Shown in pieces: positions 43,446-54,734 of a stretch of 64,000 bases of DNA. This DNA comes from Aquilaria yunnanensis. Lineage: Eukaryota > Streptophyta > Magnoliopsida > Malvales > Thymelaeaceae. The translations under genes and the position numbers were made by a program. Where the stretch lies: contig CM077595.1 of NCBI GenBank assembly GCA_039654915.1, positions 48,949,501 through 49,013,500 on the forward strand, written 5' to 3'. The notes below the pieces were generated by a model. The model did not search any database. It was not told where the DNA came from and worked only from the letters and a program-made list of their open reading frames with translations. Positions within the stretch are counted from its first letter, which is position 1, and each line of letters opens with the position of its first letter.

Positions 43446-44790
43446 AGAACACTACCAATCCTAGGAGTCTAAATGCACAATTTTGGAACCATAATTGGAC
43501 TAGCCCGAAGTGGGTAATACAATTATTTTTGGGCGACTAAGATGATGGAATCTTGTTCTTAATGGCTACATTGTGCCATGCAATAAAAAGGCTTACCTAG
43601 GCTAGAATTTGCACCCAATTTTGCACCACTCGGCATGTTGTGGAATTTTGCATGGTTCCACATTCACAATCGGTTGCATTTTGGGTTTAGGATCCAACTT
43701 TGGAGAGAACCAAGTGTTCTTCATGAGGAACATTGGGTTCTAAGCAAATTCAAGTGTATTTGAGCTAGAAGTGGAGAATTAAACTTAATCAAGGTGTTGT
43801 TAAAGTTAGGCAACCTTGAACGCTTGTTTGCAAAGCTTGAAGAGGCCAAAGGAAGGTTAGGCAATAGGGGCTATGGTGTTCGTAAGGAATCATTGTGCTT
43901 CTCCTTGAATTTGTGTTGAATTGCCTTATTCAAGTAAAACACTAGGCACTTAGGTGATAGCTTGATTTCTAGATGAACATAAGAAGCTGTAGAGGCTAGG
44001 GTTACTTTCAGGTAACTATGGATTTTACTAGCTAGTTATGTTAGATATAAGTACTAGGATTCAAGGTTAGGTTGGCGATCTCATCTCTTGAATACGGAGC
44101 TCTAACTTACGTTAGAAAACTAATGGAACATAAGAATTGAACATAGTTTAGGTGAGTACTTGCTAAGCCCTATTTGTTTCCACCTTACAAAAATAAAAGA
44201 ATTACAAAGTGTGGCACAATGGCCAAAAACCATTATATTGTGTAATTCACACCACAATGATTAAAGTGTGATGGGTAATGGGCATGATCAACACCTCCTT
44301 AAAAGTGTTCTAAGTTGGTTACTTGGCCCCCAAGAAAAGCCTTAAGGATTGCTTGTTTGTCAAGAAACTTATGGAATTTTTTGTAAGATTTTGAAAAATT
44401 GGGTACTCAATTGAAAAATTTTACAAAAGAGATTGGAGAGTTATGAGAAGGATATGAATGGTATGAAAGTAATATTGAAGGACCAAATTGCTTATGGAAG
44501 ACAACTAAGCACAAAGAAAACATAAAAAGACATAAAGGACCTAAGTGTTCTAATGTAGGCCTTAAGATGTGTATGTCTTTAACTTAGGTCAAATGGTGAA
44601 ATTGTGGGGTTATCCCACCTAAGGAGGCACTGCTAAAACAAGATAAAGTTGGTCAAATTTGGGCCAAAGGATTAAGACTAAGAAACCACAGTCTTGTTGC
44701 AAGGAAAATGACATAAGACAAGGTTAAGGCTACTTAAGTGTGTTTAGTGTACTTTTGACCATTTAAGTAGTGAAGACAACCTTTTCTTCT
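43446..44790. other. Old LTR-like DNA, right part
   Basis: Continues 31876-32375 once Tat-A is removed. No coding homology. Phrases such as GAGGCTAGGGTTACTTTCAGGTAAC resemble the R/U5 part of plant gypsy LTRs. Ends where integrase homology starts. Confidence 0.4.
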
Positions 44791-45640
44791 TTCATATTCA
44801 ACCATACCAGCTAGGGGATGTAGCTTACCAGCCTAAAATAGATGGGCAAACAGCATGAACCACATAGGTTTTTGAAGATATGCTAAGGTGCTCTGTAATA
44901 GACTTTAAAGGAAAATAAGACTAACTCTTACCCTTGATAGAGTTCTCATATAACAATAGTTATCACTTAGTGATAAAGATGCACCTTATAAAGCTTTGTA
45001 TGGAAGGAGGTGCATTACTCCTCATTGTTAGAAAGATTGGAAAGATGGGATTGAAATAGGGCTAGAGCTGATCCATGAAGCCATTGAAAATATCATAATG
45101 ATCCAAGAAAGGATCAAGGCTACCAACAACCGGGAAGAAGCCAATGCCAAAAAAAAAAAAGAAAAAGGGACTTAGAGTTCCAAATAGGGGACTATGTATG
45201 GAACAAGGTATCGCCAATAAATGAAGTTATGAGATTTGGCAGGATTTGCAAGCTGGCTCATAAATATATTTGGCCATTCCAGGTATTGGCCAGGATTGGA
45301 AATGTGGCATATAAGCTAAACTTACCTTCAGATTTAGGTCACATACATGATACTTTTCATGTTAGTACACTTAAAAAGTACATATCTGATTCATAGTTGG
45401 TAATGCCAACTTCTGACATCCCAATAGCTTTTAATTTTACCTGTGAGGAAGAACCTACATGGGTGTTAGCTAGGGATGTAAGAAAGTTGAGAAGTAGATC
45501 GATAAGCATGGTGAAGATTCAGTGGACACACCATTCTGAACAAGAACCTACATTGGAAATGAGATAGAAATGCTCAAGAGATATCCAGAATTTCTCCCTA
45601 AGTTGCTTAAGATTCAGATAGACAAGCTGAAACTGAGAAC
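44790..45640 (+). pseudogene. Chromovirus-2 integrase C-terminus and chromodomain
   Basis: Plus-strand translation with frameshifts gives the Q-IDGQT segment near the catalytic Glu, DMLRCSVIDFKG, LPLIEFSYNNSYH, then IGNVAYKLNLPSDL and IHDTFHVSTLKKY of the integrase C-terminal domain (about 45270-45380), then VRKLRSRSISMVKIQWTHHSEQE, a chromodomain-like segment (about 45475-45550). Many stops and a poly-A tract of about 12 at 45150. This resembles chromovirus-1 in domain content but is a different, more diverged copy. Confidence 0.82.
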
Positions 45641-45710
45641 TAATCTCATAGTGCTAGAGAGCCATGACTATGATGTAATCTTGGGCATGAATTGGTTAGG
45701 GGAGAATTGG
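45641..45710 (+). pseudogene. Protease-RT linker fragment fused after the chromodomain
   Basis: About 20 codons encode HDYDVILGMNWLGENW, the conserved segment between protease and RT of chromoviruses (usually VILGMDWL). It stands directly after the chromodomain, so its place is abnormal and implies rearrangement. A purine run AGGGGAGAA overlaps it, which could also be read as a polypurine tract. Confidence 0.5.
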
Positions 45711-48700
45711 TAGGCACCTCCTAAGTGCTTGGCTTAGACCAAGGAGAATAAAGGAAAATAAGAGAAAACAGAAGGGAAAGACTGAGAGGAACTATGGAAA
45801 CTAGTACAGTGACCTATGTACAAAACAGGAAACCTTCAGACCTTAACTGCACATAGAAACTAGACTATGGGAAAGCTGGCAGAAAACAGAGAAAGGGGAT
45901 CAAATTGTACACTTGGATGAGTGATACAATTTAAAACTACAAACTTAAAGTTGGCATTTTAGGCCATGCAAGTTTTTATGGTGCCTAGTGCAAGACTAGA
46001 CCAAATTTGGTGGACAACCATGATTACTAGTCAAATCTTGTCTACCACTAAAGTACTATTCACTAGTTAACTAGTTAAACTAACTAGTTTTTATTCTAGT
46101 TTATGGCCGGTTATACAAGGGGGATTATAATGCCTTGGTATTTGTGTTGTCTTATGCTTGGCATTATGGGCCAAGGGGTGACTTGAATGACATACTAGAC
46201 ACATGTTTTAGTGGCGGCATTGTGGACATGAGGAATTGAAGGCTACTTTGCACCATGCAAATTATTGGAAGGCAAAAGTTAGCATTTTAGCTAACTGAAG
46301 CATAAGACTTTCGGCCGAAACTAGTCAAGGCCATTCACTTGGTTCATTTTCAGGTTTCATTGTTCTTGTTGGCCGACAGCTCTTCAATGATTGTTCATCC
46401 AAATTTCTTCTTGAAATCAAGCTAATCTTGGAAGCATTTGAAGGAAACAAGCTAGGAGACTTGGTTTCGGCCTTTGCTTGCTTGGAATCAAGCTTTGTTC
46501 TTGGAGATTCAAGGAACGCCGAGCAATCAAGCTAGGGTTTTGAGGTAAATTTCTATTCTCCTTGAATTCATGGTAATTCTTCCATGTACAAGGAACTTAA
46601 GTGCTTGATTGAAGTTATATTAAGCTAATGGAGCAAGAAATGTTTCGGTTTGGAAGTGAAATGTTGGCCGAATATGATGGATGAATGAACTTGATGTTCT
46701 TCTTGGTTTACATGGAAATTAGTCCATTATTAAGGGTAATTGATGCCTATTTGATCTTATGCTAGGCTATTTTGGGTGAGGAACGTCAAGGTGAGCCAAG
46801 TGGAGTTTGACCGAGAGGAGCAACTTGAGGTAACATCATGATTTTCAATTGATTTCATGGTATTGATGCCATGAACATTGATCATTGGTGATTAGGTGTT
46901 TATGTGATGGGCTAGTTTGGTAAAGAACACTATTGTGTGAAATGGGCAAATTTGGCCGAAAGCTTGGATTAGTGTATTTGAGTGTACTTCACTTGGTTAC
47001 ATGGTAATGATGCCATGAGTGATGTTCATTGGTGATTAGATGAGCATGTATTGAGTTAGTGTGATGGATAACACAAATATGTGGAAATGGGCATTGTGAC
47101 CGAGAGCTTAAGTTTGTGTATTGTAGTGTTCTTCATTGAAAACATGGTAGTTAATCCATGAGTTTGTGTTGTTGATGCCTATTGTTTGTTGTGGTAGGCA
47201 TTGTGTGTGAAGAACAGTTGGATATTGGAAGGTTGGCTTGAGACCGAAAACTATTGAGGTAGGGTTCACTAACACTTGATGTTGCCTGGTAATGTACCAT
47301 GATTCAAGTGTTTAGAGTGGCTAAGTGATGGTTAAAATTTGCCAAATGACCTTAGTTGCTTGATGGGCTATTGAGCATACAATTGGTTTACTTGATGATT
47401 AGCTAATTAACTAATGTGCATGTACTAGAAATACAAGTAAATGTGGCCTATTTGCTTGGCATTTTGGAGCTCTAAGTGGAAGTGGATTGAAAGGTGGATA
47501 TATGTGTGCATTGTGCACATGGGTTACATGTATGGTTTATCTTGGCCGAGAGCAAAAGTGTGGAGTGTGTGTGTGTACTTGTGTGCTTTGGTGTTTCCAT
47601 GTGCTTGCTAACCCCACTTATGGTATTATGGATTATTTGCTATGGTTAATTATCTTGTATATGTATATGTTTGGTTTCTTTGTCTTGTGTTTGTTTTGTA
47701 GGTAAAGGTAACAAATGGGAGGTTAAGCTTTGAGTGAATACTCAGCTTAACTAAATAGACTCACTTTTGAGTTGTATATGTATATAAGTGAATCCTACTG
47801 AGTTATACTCACTGCCCATCCTTTTATTTCAGGCAAGGACATTCGGCCTGAGTAGTGCTAGCTTGCTTGTTGCTTGTGTTTTGCACTAATTTGCTTAGTT
47901 TCCAAGGTATATGCCAATGTGTGTTTGGCTTATCATTTTTAGGTTCATTACAAGTCTTATATATATGGTTGGCCGAGACTTATGAGCTAAGCTTGCAGGC
48001 TGTAGTTGGAGACTTGTCTAGGATGGCTATGGATACTTGGACTTTGGCTCTAATCATAGTATTTACTTTCATGACAATGAACCAGGCAATTGGGTTGGTG
48101 TTGTAGTGTGTACTCTTGTACGGCATACTCAAGGTTATGTTTGACCATTAGTGGTCTTGGTATGTCATAACTTGGCATGTTTAGCTTTTGGGATTCATGG
48201 CATGTAGCCATGTTGGACACTAGGTAGACTACTCTTTTGTGTACATATATGTAGTCCTTGATGCCTAGACTTGTGTTGGTTTTGTTGGGTTTGTATGCCA
48301 AGTTATGTATGACTTATGGTTGGCAATATGCCTGTACTTGGATGTTGAATGTTTTGGGCCAATGTTTGGCAATTTTATGTGAATAGTTATGAGCCTAAAC
48401 TTATGGAAATGTGGTGCACTATTATATGTTTGTATGTTGGCCGAGAACATCATGTGCATATTAACTTGTGGTTTTCAAAATCTAAACCAATAATGTGGCT
48501 TCTTGGTTGTCATATAAGTAGCACACATGATTGCACACCAATTATGCACTTAAAACTCCATTAAGTGTTGCCTTGCTTGAGATGCAAGTAATCAATTAAA
48601 GCCTTGCTTGTTGTGCAAGTTAGTGGTATTGGGCCTTGCCTTTGCTGCAAGTAACTGTTGGGTTTGTTTAAAAGCCTCCTGGGCCACCTCCCAGGCTTCT

Positions 48701-48814
48701 CACCTTAAGAAAATACGACTTAAGGTTTCCGTTGCTTGTTTGGCCGAATTGAAGACTTTAGTGTTAAAGTGGGTTTGGGAGTTAAACCTTGGAACTTATG
48801 GGCCAGGGCCTGAG
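45711..48814 (+). repeat. Probable chromovirus-2 LTR, main part
   Basis: About 3.1 kb with no coding homology, ending at the CTGAG target site at 48810-48814, and completed by 51340-51351 (GAGGTGTGACA) just before a PBS. The right end is firm. The left end is uncertain; TGGTAGGCACCTCC at about 45708 is a candidate. The region includes a diverged tandem array and AT-rich sequence. Small ORFs such as those at 47487, 47855 and 48349 are not credible genes. Confidence 0.55.
46559..47340. repeat. Diverged tandem array, about 145-bp units
   Basis: Five to six units, each with a CATGGTAATGATGCCATG-like inverted repeat (near 46569, 46707, 46855, 47000, 47142 and 47285), followed by ATTGGTGATTAGRTG-type sequence and a GGCCGAA/GACCGAGAG box. 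Unit length is 140-150 bp and identity is low. Confidence 0.65.
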
Positions 48815-49640
48815 TGACACGATCCCCGTGCCCCTGCCCGGGATACCCTGTGAGCGTTTGTCTCACGGTGGATTGTAATTGGCTAGCTAGTTATGTGTGT
48901 GGATTAAATCCAATGCTACTAGTTGATTAACCTAGAAATGCAATATGTATGCACTTATGCTTTGACTTGGTTTATTAAAACCATAAAACATTTGATCATT
49001 TAGACATTTAGCCGGCTAAGTAAAATTCTATATAAATAATTACAAAATGCCAAAGCATATCAAAATCAACCTTTGAGTGATTAACTACACATACACCGCT
49101 CGTGAAAGCATTTATACATAAGTAACTAATGCTCTCACCCAGAGAACAATCCCCTGAGTCAAGGACTCTTTATAACATAATTACTGGAGGCAAAATAAAG
49201 TACTGTATCAAAATACAAGACTTTGCTGAGATCTTTTACCCTAGCTCCCACTTTGGACTCCTGTCCCAGTGGCGAGTCTCATAAGTCCTTTGCCAAGTGC
49301 TACTAGGCTCTGCAGCCAAAGGACGAAGCAAGTTAGTACCACAGCCTGACCAACAGACCAACTAAACACTTAAGCAAGCTAGAAACTTAAAGTTTCTCAA
49401 CTACCGTACCTTTACAGACAAAAAGGTACTACCGTGATAATCCTCAGCGATTATCCGGTCCTGTTACTCCAGACTCTGCATAACAAACAGGGAGTGAGAA
49501 TTCAACATTCTCAGTAAGGGTCTTCGATGTACCTGCAAGAAAAAGCTAGGACTCTGGCTGCGAGCTCACACAGCATGAGGGTACTAGTCATATATATATA
49601 TACTAGGTCCGTAAACTTCTCCTCAAGTAGTCCTCTGTAT

Positions 49641-49706
49641 CAGGCCAAGTGCAATCACTTAGCAACCTGACACATATGCAGGCCAAGCGCAATCACTTAG
49701 CAACCT

Positions 49707-49755
<49 letters not shown>
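49641..49755. repeat. Direct duplication and (AT)n microsatellite
   Basis: CAGGCCAAGYGCAATCACTT and the following CAACCTGACA occur twice (about 49641 and 49679); the second is followed by an uninterrupted AT run at 49710-49755. Confidence 0.9.
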
Positions 49756-49758
<3 letters not shown>

Positions 49759-50175
49759 CCAAGGGCGAACCTTAGCAAGCCCCAAACAATCATAAAACCT
49801 CTCACCTAATTGTTATGCAGGGGAATTTATGACGGGACTTGTAGACTAGGCCGCAGGGCCTCTTTGATGTAAACTAGATGAACAAGGTTTCGCCTCGTGG
49901 CCTCGTGGCTCCGGCACGGCTAGGCCGACGAGGGTTCTAAACCTCTCACCTGAGCTATTGATAGCTAATTAAGTTCAATTGCAACATTTGTTTCCTTACT
50001 TGTTGCCTAAGCAACTTACTTACCTCAAACAGTTCAAGAAAACTCATACTTCCGGTGGGACTTTCGGAAGTCTCGGAGTACCATCGGGATCCTCGGACCC
50101 TTAGGCACGTTCCGAACCTTCCGTAGTCTCGGTCGGGTCAACGCAGCAAAAAGTCAAACCCCCCATTTTTAGGTG

Positions 50176-50301
50176 TTGGCGCCGCGTCGCCAAAGGCAAA
50201 AGGAATTGGCGACGCGTCGCCAACGAACAAACGCTCTGTGACCGAAAAATGAATTGGCGACGCGTCGCCAATCGTCGGGCGACTTGGCGCCGCGTCGCCA
50301 A
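50176..50301. repeat. Four CG-rich 18-bp palindromes
   Basis: TTGGCGMCGCGTCGCCAA occurs at 50176-50193, 50206-50223, 50254-50271 and 50284-50301, giving start-to-start spacing 30, 48 and 30 bp. Copies 2 and 3 are perfect palindromes (GACGCGTC core); copies 1 and 4 carry GCCGCGTC. Function unknown; see findings. Confidence 0.95.
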
Positions 50302-51360
50302 TTCTGCAAAAATGCAGAATTTGGCCGATTGCTGCTATGAACTTTGGCAACCAAATACATATAGCAAACATGCATCAAAAGTTACCAAATTTCATACACA
50401 TGAAGTACATGTTGCAAGGAACAAAACCAACTATCAAAGCTAAACTATGATGCATTAGAAACATCAAACCAATCCTTCGAATTTAGCTAGTCCATCATAA
50501 TTCCCAAAACGTTTCTTCACACCATACCCAAAAATTACTCAACTTTCTCAATCCATTTCAATCCAAAAGCAATCCAACAACTTAAAAAAACACTTTCTCC
50601 CTTACCTTAACACCAAGAACAAGCAAGAATTCGAACCCTTTCTCTTCCAAACAAGCTTCCAAAGTTCTACACAAAACCATACCAAAACAAAGCTCTAAAA
50701 CATCAAAAACACATCTTTCAACCAAAACTCAAGCTTCCAATCAATCAAATAACATGAATTCAATCAAGAACATAACTCATACCTCGTTCAAAAACAGGGG
50801 ATGGAGAAAAACGCCCTTTCAAGCTTCAAAAACAAGGATTCAAGCTTGAAAATGCATCCTCCAAGCTTATACACCCTTAATTGCACCTTTTGGCACCAAA
50901 AGCTTTTGATTCCAAGCTTAATTTGAGAGAGAAATGAGTGAGGGAAGCTTAAGAACGTGTTAATGGCAGCTTCTCCCCCTCTTTCCCTTCTTAAACCCTC
51001 ACTTAGCAACCAAGATCACCAAGGTTTCAAGTTAAGTGCAATTAGGTCCCCCATCTTTGTAACTTAACAGTTCTTGATTAAATTCTTGTCTATTTGTTGA
51101 GTTTGAGTTAAGGTTAAAAGTTAAGTTCTAAAAATTCATTTTAAAACACTCGGGACTCGTCCCGGCCACTCAGGGTGCAAAATTACCATTTTGCCCCTGA
51201 ACTTAGTTCAGAGCTTTATTCTTGTCGGAACTTAGTGAACTTTGGCAAACTTCTAAATTCTTGCTACGCAAACTTAAATTAAACTTCTACACTAAATTCT
51301 AAAGTCCTTACCTCCCTCTAGAAGGGCCGTAACACTGAGTGAGGTGTGACAGGCTTTGTT

Positions 51361-51372
51361 TGGTATCGGAGC
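51361..51372 (+). other. Chromovirus-2 primer-binding site
   Basis: TGGTATCGGAGC differs by one base from TGGTATCAGAGC, complementary to initiator tRNA-Met. It lies 9 bp after the LTR end TGTGACA, with GGCTTTGTT between. Confidence 0.85.
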
Positions 51373-51483
51373 CTGTTTGATAGTATGATCAGAGCTTAGC
51401 CTAGACAATGTCTCCTTTAGGTCTAACTTATATAAGACTTGTATTATTTTGGATATATGTGAATATTTGCAATTGAAAGTGCA

Positions 51484-53350
51484 GGATGAGGACTAGAGGC
51501 AGGGACAGGGATTCCCTTAGCAAGTAGAAGGCACTGCAGCCGATCATGTAGAGGGATTGCAGGAAAATGTGCCTGAAACTCAGGCTGAAGAAGTGGAATA
51601 TAATGTGGCCGAAGAGCCCACTGCCAGGTACCAAGCACCTGGCCCTAGTAGAGACAGACAGGAGAGAATGGAAGTGATGATGGAGTCACTACATGCCACT
51701 GTGGCTTAACTTGTGCTGGGAATGCAATCCTTGGCTATAGGCCAAGCCCAGAATCAGGATGAACCAGAACCAGTAGAGGCTGACGGGAGTAGGAGGAGAA
51801 GAAGAAGGCCTGGCAAAGAGCCAGTGGGTTATGACCAGTCTAGCAGGGCTGGAGGTAATCAAGAAGAGGAAGAAGCAGAAGAGGAAAGGAGACACCCAAG
51901 GGCCGGAAGAATGAGATCAGAGGTAAGGCAGCAGCCCAGAATTGAGGAGGAAGAGGAGGATGACAGCTCTGACATTGAAGAGAGAGATGCATATATATAC
52001 TCCAGAGGGACTGAACCCTCTACTGAGGAGACCACGATGAGGAGCAGATCAAGCAGATCATCCAGGGGTAAATCCAGTAGTAGAGAAGAGAATAAAAGAA
52101 GGCATAGTAGAGGAGGACTAAAGGAGGGCCAGTTGGAGGGGTTCCTGGCACTGAAACCTCCAGTCTTCAGAGGAGGATGTGACCCAGAGGAGGCAGAGTT
52201 CTGGGTATATCAGATAGAGAAGGTATTGGAGAGGATGGAGGTCACTTCCTCACAGAGAGTACTACTAGCCACTTTCAGGCTAGACGGGAATGCTGAACTC
52301 TGGTGGAGGGCAGTACAAAGGAGCTATCAGGAGAGGAACCAAAGGAGACATCCAGACAGGAGGAGGTCCATGAGGTGGGCTGATTTTCTTAGGGTATTTC
52401 GTCAGCAGTATGTTAGTGAGGCATAGAAAGACCAAAAGCAAGTTGAATTTGACCAGTTGGAGCAAGGGAACCTTAGTGTGCTAGAGTATGAACAGAGATT
52501 CAATAGTTTAATCAGATATACTCCACAGTATGAAGGACAGGAGGAGCTGAGAACCAAGAGGTTCATTAGGGGTCTAACACCTGAGCTGAGAAAAATCCTC
52601 AGAGCAATTGGAGCCAGAGCCTACTACACAGTCAAGCAGAGTGCACCGGCTCTGGAGCAGGAATTCCAGGAACAATTCAAAAGTGGGCCTGGAAGTGGAA
52701 GTGGAACAAAGAAAGGACAAACATCAAAAAGGCCGAGAGATAAGAAAGATGCAGGTGGGAGCAGGAAAGAAAACAGGAAGGAAAGAGGACTACAGCCACA
52801 AAAGTATGGTCCTCAGTGTAGCACATGTGGAAAGTTTCATGGCAATAAGCCATGTTTTAAAGCTTCCACAGGGTGCCATAGGTGTGGAGCCCCAGACCAC
52901 TGGGTGAGGGATTGCCCAAAGTGGGGTGAAAGTGACAAGAAGTGGCTCAGAAATTTTACTCCAAGAGGACCTAGGGGGAAAATGCCTATGCCCCAACTGA
53001 GGACTCAGGGGCCAGCCCAGGTTGGGAGGCCAGCAACCAGAGTACCTTCGGAGAAGAGAAGGCCTGGTACACTTCCAGGAAGGGTGTTTCAACTGGAATC
53101 TTCCAGGAAAGAACAAGAGACACCTGAGGCCGAGGGCGATGGAAGGGAGACTAGTCAGAAAAGGACTATAAGAAGGGCCTTGGAAGGTAAACTTTACCTT
53201 AATGGCCAATTAGTATCTGTTCTATTTGATATTGGAGCTTCATTGTCTATAATAGCTACAAGCTTGGTTAAGGCCATGAATCTAGAAGTAAAGTATATGG
53301 ACAACATGTACTTGGTAAGAACAGCTGGCAATGAAATTTTGTTTGCCTAC
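51484..53350 (+). pseudogene. Chromovirus-2 gag and start of protease
   Basis: A likely gag start at 51484 (MRTRGRDRD) is broken early; from 51668 the frame is open with stops at about 51707 and 52424-52426. The acidic/basic N-terminal part is followed by the gag domain (FLALKPPVFRGGCDPEEAEFW, RVLLATFRLDGNAELWW, FRQQYV) at about 52130-52420, the rest of gag, and a zinc knuckle with CHRCGAPDHWVRDC at about 52874-52915. The protease begins at about 53190 (LNGQLVSVLFDIGASLS), with DIG in place of the usual DTG. It is cut at 53350 by Tat-B inside the protease. Confidence 0.88.
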
Positions 53351-54226
53351 TGATAGCCAAACGCTATCGCCTCTATCTGGCCGAACTCCCTGCCACAATG
53401 ATGGCCAAAAGAAGCTGGCGCTACCCGAGAAAAGGTGCGATCAGGCACCTCGGGATATAGCCGAAGAGCTCCTAGCCCGGCACACAAGGAAACCCCGAGG
53501 ACACTACTCGCCCCCCCAAGGTTGTGAACAGATCGCCTTCGGAAAAGCGGCACCAGACAGCGAGCCGAACAAGATATCCCCGAAGGCGGAACTCCCTGAA
53601 ACTGGGAAACCCCGAACTGAGGGCTTGTTTCCCGAAGAGGCTCTATCCGAACTAAAGGACGACCTCACCCAGGGACCTCGGGAGTACGGCAGGAGCATTT
53701 ATGGAAGCATTTAAGGAAGCCTCTGACACGTCCTTTCACAAATGTCATAAAGCCACCTGAATAGGCGCTCTGACACACGGACGCCATCAGAATCACATCA
53801 TGGCCCATCTCAGCACGTGGCTCAAGGCAACCTGCTACCAGCTATCTGTCCCCTATGCCCAGAAATTCAGGAACATCCGACCGAACACGTGTCGCGATCT
53901 GAACGGGCTAGGCACTCCTATAAATACCAGGAATTAATACTTGGCAGGAGGCTGGTCGGTTGGCAAAACACGGCTCCCACACTCTGAGAAAACTACCAGG
54001 CAAGACTCTTCAGCCCTGTGTGCTATTTCCTCTGCCTTTTCTCAGCCACCACTGACTTGGGCGTCGAAGGCTCCCCCCCGGAAAAACACTCCGGGGGCCT
54101 CCTAACCCTTTGTTTCTGAGCTTTCAGGCACTCTCCTTTGGGCTATCCATTCCATCAGACGTTCCTCCTCCCAGAAGTGTCCCCACCAGTCACCATGACT
54201 ATAAACGATGAGGCCCCTGGCCATCA
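53351..54226 (+). repeat. Tat-B 5' LTR (876 bp)
   Basis: Starts TGATAGCCAAACGCTATC, ends GGCCATCA. G-box in ACACGTGTCGCG about 35 bp before TATAAATA (53919-53926). Gag ATG at 54195-54197 is inside it. Confidence 0.97.
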
Positions 54227-54734
54227 TTTGGCACCGTCTGTGGGAACCCGCTCTGAGATCGCCGTCATTGAGACTCGGCGTTCTAAGGACAAGGGGCTCC
54301 CGAAGTCCCCGTCCGCGCCTGAGATACAACCGGCTGCTGAGCAAACACTCCCAGGGACTTCTGCGCCTGAGGAAGACCGCCCTCTGGTAATCACCATGAG
54401 TTTCTTGAGGGACTTTCAGCGTTCGGTTGTGTCTGAAATGACCCAGCAGATCGACCGAAGGTGGCCACAGCAAGCACAGGCCCAGAGACCCCCCTCACCG
54501 ACACGCCCTCGGGAGAAAAGCCCCAAGTCTACACATCGCAGTTCGGGGAGTGGAGACCCTCGTGAAGAATCATCCACAGAAGATATAGCCCTCGGGAAAC
54601 GGCCTGTGGGACAAACCGGGTCCAAGCGACCGAGAGTTTCACAGCGAAGCAGTTCATCGCCGGAGGCGAGGTCCTTGACCCCTCAGCGCCGAATTCGCCC
54701 CCCGCAAGAGGCGCCGGCGATCTCCATTCCCTAA
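54195..54734 (+). pseudogene. Tat-B gag, N-terminal part
   Basis: Starts at the LTR-internal ATG, crosses the PBS (HHLAPSVGTRSEIAV) and continues through the Arg/Ser/Pro-rich region. One extra base in a C-run near 54706 shifts the frame, giving a stop at 54732-54734. Tat-A keeps the frame open across the same place. The next frame begins before 54754. Confidence 0.9.
54227..54245 (+). other. Primer-binding site of Tat-B
   Basis: TTTGGCACCGTCTGTGGGA follows the LTR. It has TGGCACC where Tat-A has TGGCGCC; Tat-2 also has an A there. Confidence 0.85.

Larger units (their letters stand above)
48815..51334 (-). mobile_element. Inverted solo LTR of the chromovirus-1 family
   Basis: A 2520-bp block which is the reverse complement of the chromovirus-1 3' LTR (16512-18953) along its length. 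In sense (minus) it starts TGTTACGGCCC and ends GGATCGTGTCA. The target duplication CTGAG lies at 48810-48814 and 51335-51339. It sits 12 bp inside the end of the host LTR. No internal sequence remains. It includes four copies of a CG-rich palindrome, a 46-bp AT microsatellite and a duplicated ~40-bp segment. Confidence 0.95.

Noticed and set aside
43276..43464. ORF at the end of the Tat-A 3' LTR
   Set aside because: It is the orphan copy of the LTR-encoded gag start, running a few codons into flanking DNA.
45150..45165. Poly-A tract as evidence of a LINE or processed gene
   Set aside because: It lies within a Lys-rich stretch of integrase coding remnant and has no target duplication or LINE ORF nearby.
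49710..49755. (AT)n tract as an origin or MAR element
   Set aside because: A simple microsatellite inside a solo LTR; nothing else supports a function.
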